DNA from: RUG14199 sp045535205
GTDB taxonomy: Bacteria > Bacillota > Clostridia > Oscillospirales > CAG-272
Length of the DNA: 10,654 nt
Direction: 5' to 3'
Assembly: GCA_045535205.1 (NCBI GenBank)
Contig: JAZSLF010000151.1
Coordinates: 1-10,654, forward strand
Below the pieces are notes generated by a model. The model was not told the origin of the DNA, did not search any database, and saw nothing but the letters and a program-made list of their open reading frames with translations. The translations under genes were made by a program, and so were the position numbers. This document shows, in pieces, positions 1-6,719 of the stretch. Each line of letters starts with the position of its first letter. Within the stretch, counting starts at the first letter, position 1.

Positions 1-146
1 GTAAATAAAACAAAGAATTGTTGAGGTACATACCTGCATATCATTTTATCCATTGAGCTTTAACAGTTTTGCTGTTCTTGCTCTTAACAGAGCAATAATA
101 GGATATATATTTTTCCGATCATCGAGAGCCTGAGTGCTTTCACATG

Positions 147-205
147 AAAATAACGGAGGTGTGTGATTTGCAAAAGAATGCAGATCATCATGCCTCCGTT
201 ATTTT
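147..205. repeat. Inverted repeat, 13-bp perfect arms with nested inner stem
   Basis: Arms AAAATAACGGAGG (147-159) and CCTCCGTTATTTT (193-205) are perfect complements. Inside, GATTTGCA (165-172) pairs with TGCAGATC (179-186) with one G-T wobble, leaving a 6-base loop, so nearly the whole segment folds into one long hairpin. The right arm ends in five Ts and could act as a terminator of a gene left of the window. The left arm also holds a GGAGG that would be masked by the right arm. Confidence 0.75.
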
Positions 206-233
206 TAGCCTGTTCAAAACATTGAAAGGTTGT

Positions 234-289
234 CTCTCGGCACAGCATGATGTATTGCAAAAAAATATAGTCTTGTGCTGTGCCGAGAG
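234..289. repeat. Inverted repeat, 14-bp perfect arms
   Basis: CTCTCGGCACAGCA (234-247) and TGCTGTGCCGAGAG (276-289) are perfect complements separated by 28 bases. The arms are GC-richer than the surroundings. No T-run follows either arm, so it is not a typical terminator. It sits between the 147-205 hairpin and the terminator at 305-341, giving three stem-loops in a row. Confidence 0.75.
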
Positions 290-304
290 GACTTCTTGTT
301 AATC

Positions 305-341
305 AAAAAAGCGAAAGGCTGTAGTGGCTTTTCGCTTTTTT
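305..341. terminator. Bidirectional intrinsic terminator
   Basis: AAAAAAGCGAAA (305-316) pairs perfectly with TTTCGCTTTTTT (330-341). The stem extends through 317-320/326-329 with wobbles, leaving a 5-base loop (321-325). T-runs are present in both directions. It lies directly after the stop codon of the minus-strand regulator gene (stop at 346-348) and can also end any plus-strand transcript coming from 1-304. Confidence 0.85.
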
Positions 342-345
342 GAAT

Positions 346-534
346 TTAATTCACCTCGCTGTTATCGATGGCAAAATCCAAAAGAAGATTTATAAGCTCG
401 TTTCTTGAACGGTTTGTCTCCTTTGAAAGCTGATCCAGCTTTTCAACCGTCTCTTCTTTTATTCTGATCGAAAAGGTTTTGTATCCGTCGTCACCCTTGA
501 AAGATTTCTTTTTTATTATTAATTTTTCTCCCAT
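346..534 (-). CDS. Ribbon-helix-helix (CopG/Arc-type) DNA-binding protein
   Basis: This 62-residue protein has a basic N-terminus (KKKSFKGDDG) followed by the ribbon-helix-helix pattern. A beta strand YKTFSIRI (about residues 18-25) leads to helix 1 (EETVEKLDQLSKET) and helix 2 (SRNELINLLLDFAID). Such proteins act as dimers that place the paired strand in the DNA major groove, and many repress their own promoter or that of a neighbour. The ribosome site GGAGGA (541-546) lies 6 bases before the ATG. The gene is divergent from the acyl-CoA synthetase gene, with 204 bases between them, so that gene is the obvious candidate target. No toxin gene accompanies it, so an antitoxin role is not supported. 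Its DNA target is unknown. The terminator at 305-341 follows immediately. Confidence 0.85.
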   Translation of the reverse strand: MGEKLIIKKKSFKGDDGYKTFSIRIKEETVEKLDQLSKETNRSRNELINLLLDFAIDNSEVN

Positions 535-544
535 ACAGCTTCCT

Positions 545-589
545 CCATCTGCTTATTTTCACAAATGACCATCCCGCAAAAGCAGATGG
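545..589 (-). promoter_or_regulatory. Inverted repeat covering the regulator's ribosome-site region
   Basis: CCATCTGCTT (545-554) and AAGCAGATGG (580-589) form a perfect 10-bp inverted repeat with a 25-base gap. In the minus-strand transcript the downstream arm runs into the GGAGGA ribosome site of the ribbon-helix-helix gene, with two bases shared. A hairpin here could reduce translation, or the two half-sites could be operators for the encoded DNA-binding protein. The structure is seen directly; its function is inferred. Confidence 0.5.
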
Positions 590-618
590 TATTGCAAAAA
601 AGAATTAGTTGTTCTATA

Positions 619-646
619 ATAATATTATAACTTGATAAATGTTCAA
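619..646 (-). promoter_or_regulatory. Possible promoter of the ribbon-helix-helix gene
   Basis: Reading the minus strand, TTGAAC (641-646) and TATTAT (619-624) are 16 bases apart, matching the sigma-A boxes at 4 and 5 of 6 positions. Transcription would begin near 612, so the 545-589 inverted repeat would be in the leader. The stretch is very AT-rich and other pairings are possible. Confidence 0.35.
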
Positions 647-720
647 ACTATATGCTATTTGTTATAACTTGACACCATTTAAACCATGTGCTATAATACA
701 TAACATAATTTATAACATAA
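625..720. repeat. Repeated ATAAC motifs in the divergent promoter region
   Basis: TTATAACTTGA occurs exactly at 625-635 and 662-672. The similarity continues downstream, with AAACTATATGCTAT at 645-658 against AAACCATGTGCTAT at 681-694, so a promoter-sized unit of 36-37 bp seems to be duplicated. ATAACATAA occurs at 700-708 and again at 712-720. ATAAC therefore lies at 627, 664, 700 and 712. The second copy abuts the -35 box and the last two cover the expected transcription start and leader of the acyl-CoA synthetase gene. These could be operator sites for the neighbouring ribbon-helix-helix protein; that is inference. Confidence 0.5.
669..697 (+). promoter_or_regulatory. Consensus sigma-A promoter of the acyl-CoA synthetase gene
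   Basis: TTGACA (669-674) and TATAAT (692-697) are separated by exactly 17 bases, and TGC precedes the -10 box (extended -10). Both hexamers match the consensus fully. Transcription should start near 704, giving a leader of about 35 bases before the ATG at 739. A weaker copy, TTGATA (632-637), lies 37 bp upstream. Confidence 0.85.
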
Positions 721-738
721 GCAATTGAGGGAGTATTT

Positions 739-2379
739 ATGCACAATTATTCGGAATACATACCATTTAATATGACTGTATATGAGTATTTTAAAGAAAA
801 TTCGGAAAAATACTCAGAGCTTACGGCAATAGATTTTTACGGATATAAGCTTACGTACAGGGGACTTTTTGAAAAGATACTGGAAGCTGAGCGCGCACTC
901 AGAGCATACGGAATTAAGGAAAACGACGTTGTTGCTCTTTCACTTCCCGGTATGCCCGAAGCGATATACTTAATATATGCGATCAATAAGATCGGAGCGG
1001 TATACTGTGCTTTTGATTGCCGTTCCCGAAAGGAAGAGATAAGAAGCACACTTGAAACCTTCAAGCCCCGTTTGTGTATCGTTCCCGATTTTCAGGTGAA
1101 TGAGCTTGCAGAGTTTAAAAGCTGTCAGATCGTATATATATCTCCCATATTCAGTCTTCAGGGAAAACACCATTTCATTTCCGACTTCTGCGATTTTTTC
1201 AGAGGAAGAACCTTTTTGAAGCATAAAAAACGTAACATTATGAGCTTCAAGGAATTCATGGCTTATGAGTCAAGGGGAGAAAACCTTCCTGCACAAAGAA
1301 GTAAAAATGATATATTCGGTTATTTTTATACAAGCGGGACTACCTACGGCAGAAAAAGCATCATACTGACAAATGAGAATGTCAACTCGTCAGTATATCA
1401 AAGCGGTGACAGAGAGTGTGATGCCATGCCTAAGGATGTGCTTCTGAATATAATGCCGCTTTTCACTTGCTACGGCTTTACTGTTGCTACCCATCTTCCC
1501 CTTTCAAGAGGACTTAAAATAGCTTTGATACCACTCGTGAAGCCTAAAAATCTTAAAAAGATCATATTAAAGGAAAAGCCAAACGTACTTATTACTGTTC
1601 CTGCACATTGGGAATATTTTATAAGGGAACGTTTTGAGGGGTGTGACCTTTCGTTCATAAACACTATCATTGTCGGAGGAGACAGCGTAAATCCCAATTT
1701 TGAAGATAAGCTCAACAGCATTCTTAAAAACGGAGGAAGCAGAGCATGGCTGAGAAGTGCCTACGGCCTTTCGGAAACCACCTCTTCGGGCACCTCGCCC
1801 GTTCCGGGCACTCCCAAAGGAAGCATCGGTATTCCGCTGAAGAATACGAAGGTAGGTATTTTTGATACTGATACCCTTGAGGTGCTGCCCTCCAATACAA
1901 AAGGTGAAATATGTATTTTCAGCCCATCGGTCTGTCAGGGTTATTACAATGAGCCTGAGCTGACCGAGAAGCTTCTGAGAAAGCATAAAGACGGCAAAAC
2001 ATGGCTTCACAGCGGTGATATAGGCTATCTTGATGATATGGGAAATCTTTTCTTTTGTGAAAGAAGCAAAAGAATGTACGTTCGCTTTGACGGAACGAAA
2101 ATATCCCCTTATTCCATCGAACAGCAGCTGCTTACCTGTCCTGTTGTGGAGAGGTGTATGATAACGGCTGTCGATGATAGGAAGCATTCTCACGGTAAAT
2201 GTGCAAAGGCTCATATCGTTCTGAAGAACGGCATTTCAAAAAAATACGGGACAAAAGCGGTAAATGAGTTTATTAAAAATACACTCCCACAGCATATGAT
2301 ACCCGAACAAACTGTTATCGTCGATAAACTGAGCTATACAAAAAACGGAAAGCTTGATTATTTTTCAAGCTCCAAATGA
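739..2379 (+). CDS. AMP-forming acyl-CoA synthetase / ligase (ANL superfamily)
   Basis: This 546-residue protein is of usual length for the adenylate-forming superfamily, which activates a carboxylic acid with ATP as acyl-AMP and then usually passes it to CoA. The phosphate-binding loop is YTSGTTYGRK (197-206), the A5 motif YGLSE (342-346) and the A7 motif HSGDIGYLDD (424-433). The hinge region ERSKRMYVRFDGTKISP is at 441-457, followed by SIE at 458-460, and the C-terminal catalytic lysine is K538 in NGKLD. The phosphate loop departs from the common TSGTTGxPK, with Tyr and Arg where Gly and Pro are usual. No carrier-protein or condensation domain is fused or adjacent, so the acid substrate cannot be named. 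GAGGGAG (727-733) is a good ribosome site 5 bases before the ATG. Expression is from the perfect promoter at 669-697, and the gene is monocistronic, ending at the terminator at 2394-2430. Confidence 0.85.
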   Translation: MHNYSEYIPFNMTVYEYFKENSEKYSELTAIDFYGYKLTYRGLFEKILEAERALRAYGIKENDVVALSLPGMPEAIYLIYAINKIGAVYCAFDCRSRKEEIRSTLETFKPRLCIVPDFQVNELAEFKSCQIVYISPIFSLQGKHHFISDFCDFFRGRTFLKHKKRNIMSFKEFMAYESRGENLPAQRSKNDIFGYFYTSGTTYGRKSIILTNENVNSSVYQSGDRECDAMPKDVLLNIMPLFTCYGFTVATHLPLSRGLKIALIPLVKPKNLKKIILKEKPNVLITVPAHWEYFIRERFEGCDLSFINTIIVGGDSVNPNFEDKLNSILKNGGSRAWLRSAYGLSETTSSGTSPVPGTPKGSIGIPLKNTKVGIFDTDTLEVLPSNTKGEICIFSPSVCQGYYNEPELTEKLLRKHKDGKTWLHSGDIGYLDDMGNLFFCERSKRMYVRFDGTKISPYSIEQQLLTCPVVERCMITAVDDRKHSHGKCAKAHIVLKNGISKKYGTKAVNEFIKNTLPQHMIPEQTVIVDKLSYTKNGKLDYFSSSK

Positions 2380-2393
2380 TACACAGGTCATAA

Positions 2394-2430
2394 AAAAGGC
2401 TGTAAAAACGATCGGTTTTTACAGCCTTTT
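2394..2430. terminator. Bidirectional intrinsic terminator between convergent genes
   Basis: AAAAGGCTGTAAAAAC (2394-2409) and GTTTTTACAGCCTTTT (2415-2430) form a perfect 16-bp stem with a 5-base loop. The A-run at 2392-2397 gives a six-U tail for minus-strand transcripts; the plus-strand tail is TTTTC. It serves both the acyl-CoA synthetase gene and the small membrane-protein gene on the other strand. Confidence 0.9.
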
Positions 2431-2462
2431 CAGGTTAAAAATTAACGCTTGATATGTATTGA

Positions 2463-2708
2463 TTACATATTGGGAATACCCTTTGCGAACGTACCCTTTT
2501 TAGCATTGTATTCTTCGTCAGACATTGTAAGGATCTGGATGCCGAGAATAATACCCATGATCTCATTGATGATCATGATAACAGAGCACGTAACGATTCC
2601 CAGAACTATTCTGAGAATACCGGCTTTAGTGTGGCCCTGCATAAAGCAAGGAACGCCGATAGCGTTAAAAAGAATTGTCATAATTCCGAATAAGATCTTG
2701 TTATCCAT
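2463..2708 (-). CDS. Small TM2-like membrane protein
   Basis: This 81-residue protein has two hydrophobic stretches, about residues 5-23 and 29-60. Between them is a short polar turn (QGHTKAG) followed by GIL. A cytoplasmic-type tail contains MSDEEY. This layout, with (Q/G)xTKxGIL after the first helix and MSDEEY after the last, resembles small TM2-domain proteins of Firmicutes, whose function is generally unknown. It should be in the cytoplasmic membrane. The ribosome site AGGAGGT (2714-2720) lies 5 bases before the ATG, and a promoter is visible at 2740-2768. The gene follows the large AAA+ protease gene on the same strand, 103 bases downstream, but its own promoter and terminator suggest an independent transcript. 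Confidence 0.75.
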   Translation of the reverse strand: MDNKILFGIMTILFNAIGVPCFMQGHTKAGILRIVLGIVTCSVIMIINEIMGIILGIQILTMSDEEYNAKKGTFAKGIPNM

Positions 2709-2739
2709 AACGAACCTCCTATGGTGTTTTTATATTTCC

Positions 2740-2768
2740 AGTATATAGCAAAGTTCATCAAATGTCAA
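2740..2768 (-). promoter_or_regulatory. Sigma-A promoter of the TM2-like gene
   Basis: On the minus strand TTGACA (2763-2768) and TATACT (2740-2745) are 17 bases apart, with TGC upstream of the -10 region. Matches are 6/6 and 5/6. Transcription would start near 2733, about 25 bases before the ATG. Confidence 0.75.
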
Positions 2769-2811
2769 TATTTTATGTATATAACTATCCATATTTGTAG
2801 TTTTTAAAGAG

Positions 2812-5751
2812 TTATATTCCCTCGTTTTTAAAAAACTTATCAAGCTGAGGCTGGTCGAGACTTTTTTTGGAGACCAGAAGATCTGTCAGTTTAAGAAGAA
2901 TTTCACGGTGTTCCTTTATCATCGCTTCGGTTCTTTCAAGCTGCTTTCGCATGAGAGCCTCACCCTCCTCTGCGTCAAAGCCGCTGTAAAGTCTTTTACC
3001 CATGCCGTAGTCTTCAAGGCAGGTCTTTACATAATAGCGTGCCAGTCTGATGTCGGCACCTGCACCTGAGTTTATGCCTTTCGATGCCCCGAAAAGCTCC
3101 GTTTCGGCAATTCTTCCCGCAAGGCACCTGCATACCATGTTCATAAGCTCAGAATATGTGTAGGTGCTGTTTTCGTTGTCGGGACTTTCGGTATATCCGT
3201 TGTAATTACCTCTTGATACTACGGTGAGGAATAAGGGGGTGACACCGCAAAGGCGGGAAACGAGAGCATGGCCTGCTTCATGACAGGCACAGCTTCTGAG
3301 TTCATCTTCAGACGTTTTGTTTATCTCGCCGTATCTGTAAGAGTCAAGTGTGTCAAGGAGTGCCGTGTGATCGGGCTCGTTCGTGCCGAGAGAGCGTATG
3401 TATTGGAGCACCATCGACTCAATATCGGCATTACTCATGCCGCTTGTTCTGGTGGCCAGAGTGGACAGAGCTTTTTCATTGTTTTCTTTGAAATCGATAC
3501 TGTGCTTTTTCAGAAGCTTTGAGATCAGCTCCCTTCGGTCATCTGTGTCGGGCAGAGGGACCATTATCTTATTGTCAAATCTTCTGACAAAGCCTTTGTC
3601 AAGTATCTGACCTGTGCTTCCGCTTATCTCATAGTTGGTTGCCGCAAGAATGAAGACGGGCCTTTGCTCATCTCCCGTAAAGCCGTCCATCTGGGAAAGC
3701 AGAGTGTTGAGAGCATCTTCGCTGTGGGCGGTGGAGGAGGAGCCTGTTCTTTTTTTGGCAATAGCATCCGCTTCATCGATAAAGATGACGGAGGGAGCGT
3801 ATTTTCTTGCTTTTGCGAAAAGCTCTCTGATATTTTTTTCCGTTTCTCCGACTAAAGAGCCGAAAAAGGAGGTAGCTGTGGTGGGGATAAAGGTGGCACC
3901 GCATTCGTTTGCCATGGCCTTTGCAAGCATTGTTTTTCCCGTACCTGCAGGGCCGTACAGTAAAACACCCTTGGGGATACCCTTGCCTGACAGAAACGCA
4001 CCTCTCGGGTTGTCAAGCACAGCACAGTATTCCTTGAGGATTTCCTTTGCCTTTTTACAGCCTGTCACGTCGGAGAATTTGACGTTATTGTTGGCACCTT
4101 TTTTTGCAATAAGATTTTTGTCCGTCGGAGTGGGTGCATTTTTTAACATAAGCTGCTCTGCCGATATGACGGCACAGCTTTTATCCGAGTTATACTGTGC
4201 GTGATACTGTGCACAGTTGAAGGAAAGGTATTTTCCCGTTCTCTCAAGCATCATTACCGCATTGTTTATAACAGCTCCGAAGGAGATCTCCGAGAGCCTT
4301 TCGGTGAAAGCGGGGGCATCGTTTTTGTCAAGTGCGATTATACCCTTGGCACCTCTGACAAGGAGAGTGTCAAAGGAGCGTGACATATTAGGTTCTGCGT
4401 TCAGTATGTATATGGGAATTTCCGGTGCAAAGTCACGAAGATAGTTGAACATTCTCATGCCGCCTGAATCAATATCTTCAATATCCTTCGGCATAAGCTC
4501 CGTCGCCTGCATATCACAGAGAGGGTCGATTATTACGTAATCGGTGACTCCTCGTATTCTTCTCTTGAATACGTCCTCGTCGGATATTATGTCGAACTCT
4601 GTGCCCAGCTTTTGAGAGCTTTCACGGAAGTATTCCTCAATACCGTCTGTGAAAACCGCCGCATACATTTTTACGTTGTTCACAAATAAACCGGAGATCC
4701 TTTTGTCAGTACTTTCCGTGTTGACCTGAACGGTGATGGTTTTCAGCGTGTCTGTCGCTTTTGGATTTTGCGAATATATCTGCATTATCATTTCTTGCAG
4801 CTCACCGACGATTATTTCCCTTGCAAGACCTCTGAGGGTTCTTGCGTCGGCTGTGCCGCCGCCATGGTAAAGCACCAATGCAGAGAGAATCTTAGGGTCA
4901 TAAACCACTTTTATTCCCGTTGACTTTTCAAAAAGAGCAACCTGTGTTTCCAGCTCAGAGCGTACTATCTCCATGAGTGCAAAGGGTTCAAGTCTGTTGA
5001 AAAGAATGACGTGTCCGTTTGCCATACGGCTGATTATACATTCGGGAAAATAAGGCTTGTCGTTCTGAGGGTTGACATCGTTTGCAAGAGCATCTAAAAT
5101 AACACTTCGCTGAATGCCCGACAGGTCGTATACTGCGGAGTTTTCGTACAGCTCACGGCCTGCATTGGTTGTCATAATGATTATGTTATTTCGGAAGGAT
5201 ACTTCCTTATTTATCTTATAGTCCATAAGTCTTGCACAGTCAAGGATCTGTAAAAAGAGATGTATGGTATTTATATGTGCTTTCTCTATTTCGTCAAAAA
5301 CAAGTATTCCATCGGGGTTTTCACGGACAAATTCAGTTACTGTGGCACTCTGACCGTGTTCACCGTTGAATTTGTTTCCCGAAAGGTTGTCCGAAAACTC
5401 ACTCATGTCTACCGTAAGCATTTTTCTGCCTAAAAGTCTGCCGCATTGTTCGGCAAGATAGGTTTTACCCACACCTGACGGGCCTGTGAACAGAAAGGTG
5501 GCAAGAGGGCCCTTTCTTTCGGGGTTGTGCTTTGCAAAGAGCTCACATTGGAATATACTTTGTACGACTTCGTCAACGGCGTGACGTTGACCTCTTACGG
5601 TTGAAAGAAGTCCTTCCTTGAGAAGCGTTATTTTTCTTGCGTGTTCAGACAGCAGTACAGGAGAGCTTTCTTTGTCCTGTTCACTTGCTCCGAGTGAAAT
5701 AAATGCGGAAAAATCAAAGCTTTTTTCTTTCGGGTTATCTTTAGTGTTCAT
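2812..5751 (-). CDS. Fusion of ClpB-type AAA+, receiver-like domain and FtsH-type AAA+/M41 zinc protease
   Basis: This 979-residue single open frame has four parts. Residues 44-340 form a Clp-class AAA+ module with Walker A GPSGVGKT (90-97), Walker B VFDE (151-154), sensor TTN (194-196), a probable arginine finger R242 and sensor-2 DARTLR (302-307). Residues 362-490 resemble a response-regulator receiver. Residues 555-790 form an FtsH-like AAA+ module with GPAGTGKT (600-607), a pore-loop-like FFG (629-631), VIFIDEAD (655-662), N706 and R723/R724. Residues 815-975 form an M41 peptidase with HEAGH (824-828) and the aspartate zinc ligand expected in SGAGAD (895-900). FtsH normally begins with two membrane helices; none is present here, so a soluble protease is inferred. 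The gene follows the ferritin-like/VIT gene by 49 bases with its own AAGGAG site (5761-5766), so it is co-transcribed. Substrates are unknown. No clear terminator follows it. Confidence 0.85.
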   Translation of the reverse strand: MNTKDNPKEKSFDFSAFISLGASEQDKESSPVLLSEHARKITLLKEGLLSTVRGQRHAVDEVVQSIFQCELFAKHNPERKGPLATFLFTGPSGVGKTYLAEQCGRLLGRKMLTVDMSEFSDNLSGNKFNGEHGQSATVTEFVRENPDGILVFDEIEKAHINTIHLFLQILDCARLMDYKINKEVSFRNNIIIMTTNAGRELYENSAVYDLSGIQRSVILDALANDVNPQNDKPYFPECIISRMANGHVILFNRLEPFALMEIVRSELETQVALFEKSTGIKVVYDPKILSALVLYHGGGTADARTLRGLAREIIVGELQEMIMQIYSQNPKATDTLKTITVQVNTESTDKRISGLFVNNVKMYAAVFTDGIEEYFRESSQKLGTEFDIISDEDVFKRRIRGVTDYVIIDPLCDMQATELMPKDIEDIDSGGMRMFNYLRDFAPEIPIYILNAEPNMSRSFDTLLVRGAKGIIALDKNDAPAFTERLSEISFGAVINNAVMMLERTGKYLSFNCAQYHAQYNSDKSCAVISAEQLMLKNAPTPTDKNLIAKKGANNNVKFSDVTGCKKAKEILKEYCAVLDNPRGAFLSGKGIPKGVLLYGPAGTGKTMLAKAMANECGATFIPTTATSFFGSLVGETEKNIRELFAKARKYAPSVIFIDEADAIAKKRTGSSSTAHSEDALNTLLSQMDGFTGDEQRPVFILAATNYEISGSTGQILDKGFVRRFDNKIMVPLPDTDDRRELISKLLKKHSIDFKENNEKALSTLATRTSGMSNADIESMVLQYIRSLGTNEPDHTALLDTLDSYRYGEINKTSEDELRSCACHEAGHALVSRLCGVTPLFLTVVSRGNYNGYTESPDNENSTYTYSELMNMVCRCLAGRIAETELFGASKGINSGAGADIRLARYYVKTCLEDYGMGKRLYSGFDAEEGEALMRKQLERTEAMIKEHREILLKLTDLLVSKKSLDQPQLDKFFKNEGI

Positions 5752-5800
5752 ATACTTTGTCTCCTTTCTTTCCCGATAGGGAAAAAGGCCGTCTTAATTA

Positions 5801-6682
5801 TCAGACGTCAACTCCGAGAAATCTTTTTGCAAGTACGCCTACAATAAAGGAAATTACTGCAACGGAAAGGCTGATTCCCGCCATTTCAAGAAACCGTGAG
5901 CCGAAGGGCTGGTCCTGTGCAACAGATGTATAATAGGTAAAGCCAGCGATTATGGCGACGATTATAACGAGCATACATACGAGAGCCATTATATACTGTG
6001 AGCCCTCAAAAAACAGATAAGGAAGTATCATCAGAGCAACCGTTATAAGATATGCAAATCCCGTGTATGCACAGGATTTAAAGGCATCCTTTCGCCCTTC
6101 ACTCTTTGCGGCAAGAAATTCACTTGATGCCATTGAAAAGGTGGCTGAAATGCCCACTATAAGACCCGAGAGGGCAACGAGACGGGTGTTCTGGAGGGCA
6201 AAGGTAAAGCCTGCAATACTGCCCGTCAGCTCAACGAGAGCATCGCTGAGTCCGAGAACCATGCTTCCTACGTAATGAAGACTTTCCTCGTCAAGCATAT
6301 CGAGAAGTGCCGCCTCATGTTCTTCTTCATCTTTTTTGATGTCGGTGCTTTCCGGAATTTCTTCTGCAAGAAGCTCATATTCATGCTGAGCTGCCTCCTC
6401 GCCTCTTTCCATAAGCTTGACTGCAAATGTGAAGCCTAAAAGACGTGCGATAAAGGTATACCAGAATATTTTTAAACGTTGAGGCTTCATTTCAATGTCT
6501 GTATACTGATGCCACACTTCGTAGTGGCTTCTTTCTTCTGCGGAAAGACGGAGAAGCGTTTCCTTATTTTCTTTTCCCTTGGCAAATCTTGAAATTTTTT
6601 CGTAAATGATGCTTTCATTAAGCTCATTCTGTTGCATCTTTTTGATTATCGACATGGCTTTAGCCGATATTTTTTTACTCAT
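5801..6682 (-). CDS. Ferritin-like domain fused to VIT1/CCC1-type metal transporter
   Basis: This 293-residue protein has an N-terminal helical ferritin/rubrerythrin-like half (about 5-130). It carries the Glu and ExxH pattern of a di-metal site: E20, EERSH (E50, H53), the ERGEE helix (E92/E95) and DEEEH (E119, H122). The C-terminal half (about 135-290) contains about five hydrophobic segments near 138-162, 168-188, 205-224, 229-250 and 268-287. It is similar to the VIT1/CCC1 family of iron and manganese transporters. The same two-part plan is known from membrane-bound ferritin MbfA, an iron exporter in alpha-proteobacteria, so metal efflux or iron handling at the membrane is likely; direction and metal are inferred. 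The ribosome site is AGGGAG (6690-6695). It is the first gene of an operon driven from 6720-6748, followed by the AAA+/M41 fusion gene. Confidence 0.85.
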   Translation of the reverse strand: MSKKISAKAMSIIKKMQQNELNESIIYEKISRFAKGKENKETLLRLSAEERSHYEVWHQYTDIEMKPQRLKIFWYTFIARLLGFTFAVKLMERGEEAAQHEYELLAEEIPESTDIKKDEEEHEAALLDMLDEESLHYVGSMVLGLSDALVELTGSIAGFTFALQNTRLVALSGLIVGISATFSMASSEFLAAKSEGRKDAFKSCAYTGFAYLITVALMILPYLFFEGSQYIMALVCMLVIIVAIIAGFTYYTSVAQDQPFGSRFLEMAGISLSVAVISFIVGVLAKRFLGVDV

Positions 6683-6719
6683 GTTTTGTCTCCCTTTGAA
6701 ACATTTTACTGTAATATCT

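Larger units (their letters stand above)
1..345. other. Intergenic region with several stem-loops, no confident gene
   Basis: No protein gene of normal size is visible here. The region contains short hairpins at 62-76 (AACAG/CTGTT) and 78-95 (TTGCTCT/AGAGCAA, loop of 4), two long inverted repeats (147-205 and 234-289) and a terminator (305-341). A 44-residue frame runs from a TTG at 168 to a TAA at 300-302, preceded by GGAGGTG at 155-161. Its Shine-Dalgarno bases lie in the arm of the first inverted repeat, so it could equally be a structured non-coding RNA. A weak promoter-like pair on the + strand is TTAACA (84-89) and TATATT (106-111), 16 bases apart. Confidence 0.6.

Noticed and set aside
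625..694. Two 36-37 bp direct repeats as a short CRISPR array
   Set aside because: There are only two adjoining, diverged copies with no spacers between them and no cas genes; the units look like duplicated promoter elements.
1567..2214. 215-codon open frame on the - strand
   Set aside because: It is antisense to the acyl-CoA synthetase gene, which has intact family motifs, a ribosome site and a promoter; the antisense product resembles no known family.
2449..2748. 99-codon hydrophobic frame on the + strand
   Set aside because: It mirrors the TM2-like gene on the other strand, which has a strong ribosome site, promoter and terminator. Hydrophobicity on the antisense strand is a by-product.
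2812..5751. Possibility that the AAA+/M41 fusion is an artefact of two genes merged by a sequencing error
   Set aside because: The frame is continuous over 979 codons with a well-formed domain between the two ATPase modules, and there is no internal ribosome site with start near the second module that I could see.
5769..5784. Hairpin TTTCCC/GGGAAA between the two operon genes as a terminator
   Set aside because: The stem is only 6 bp with a GATA loop and is followed on the minus strand by GAAAGG, not a U-run, so it should not stop transcription.
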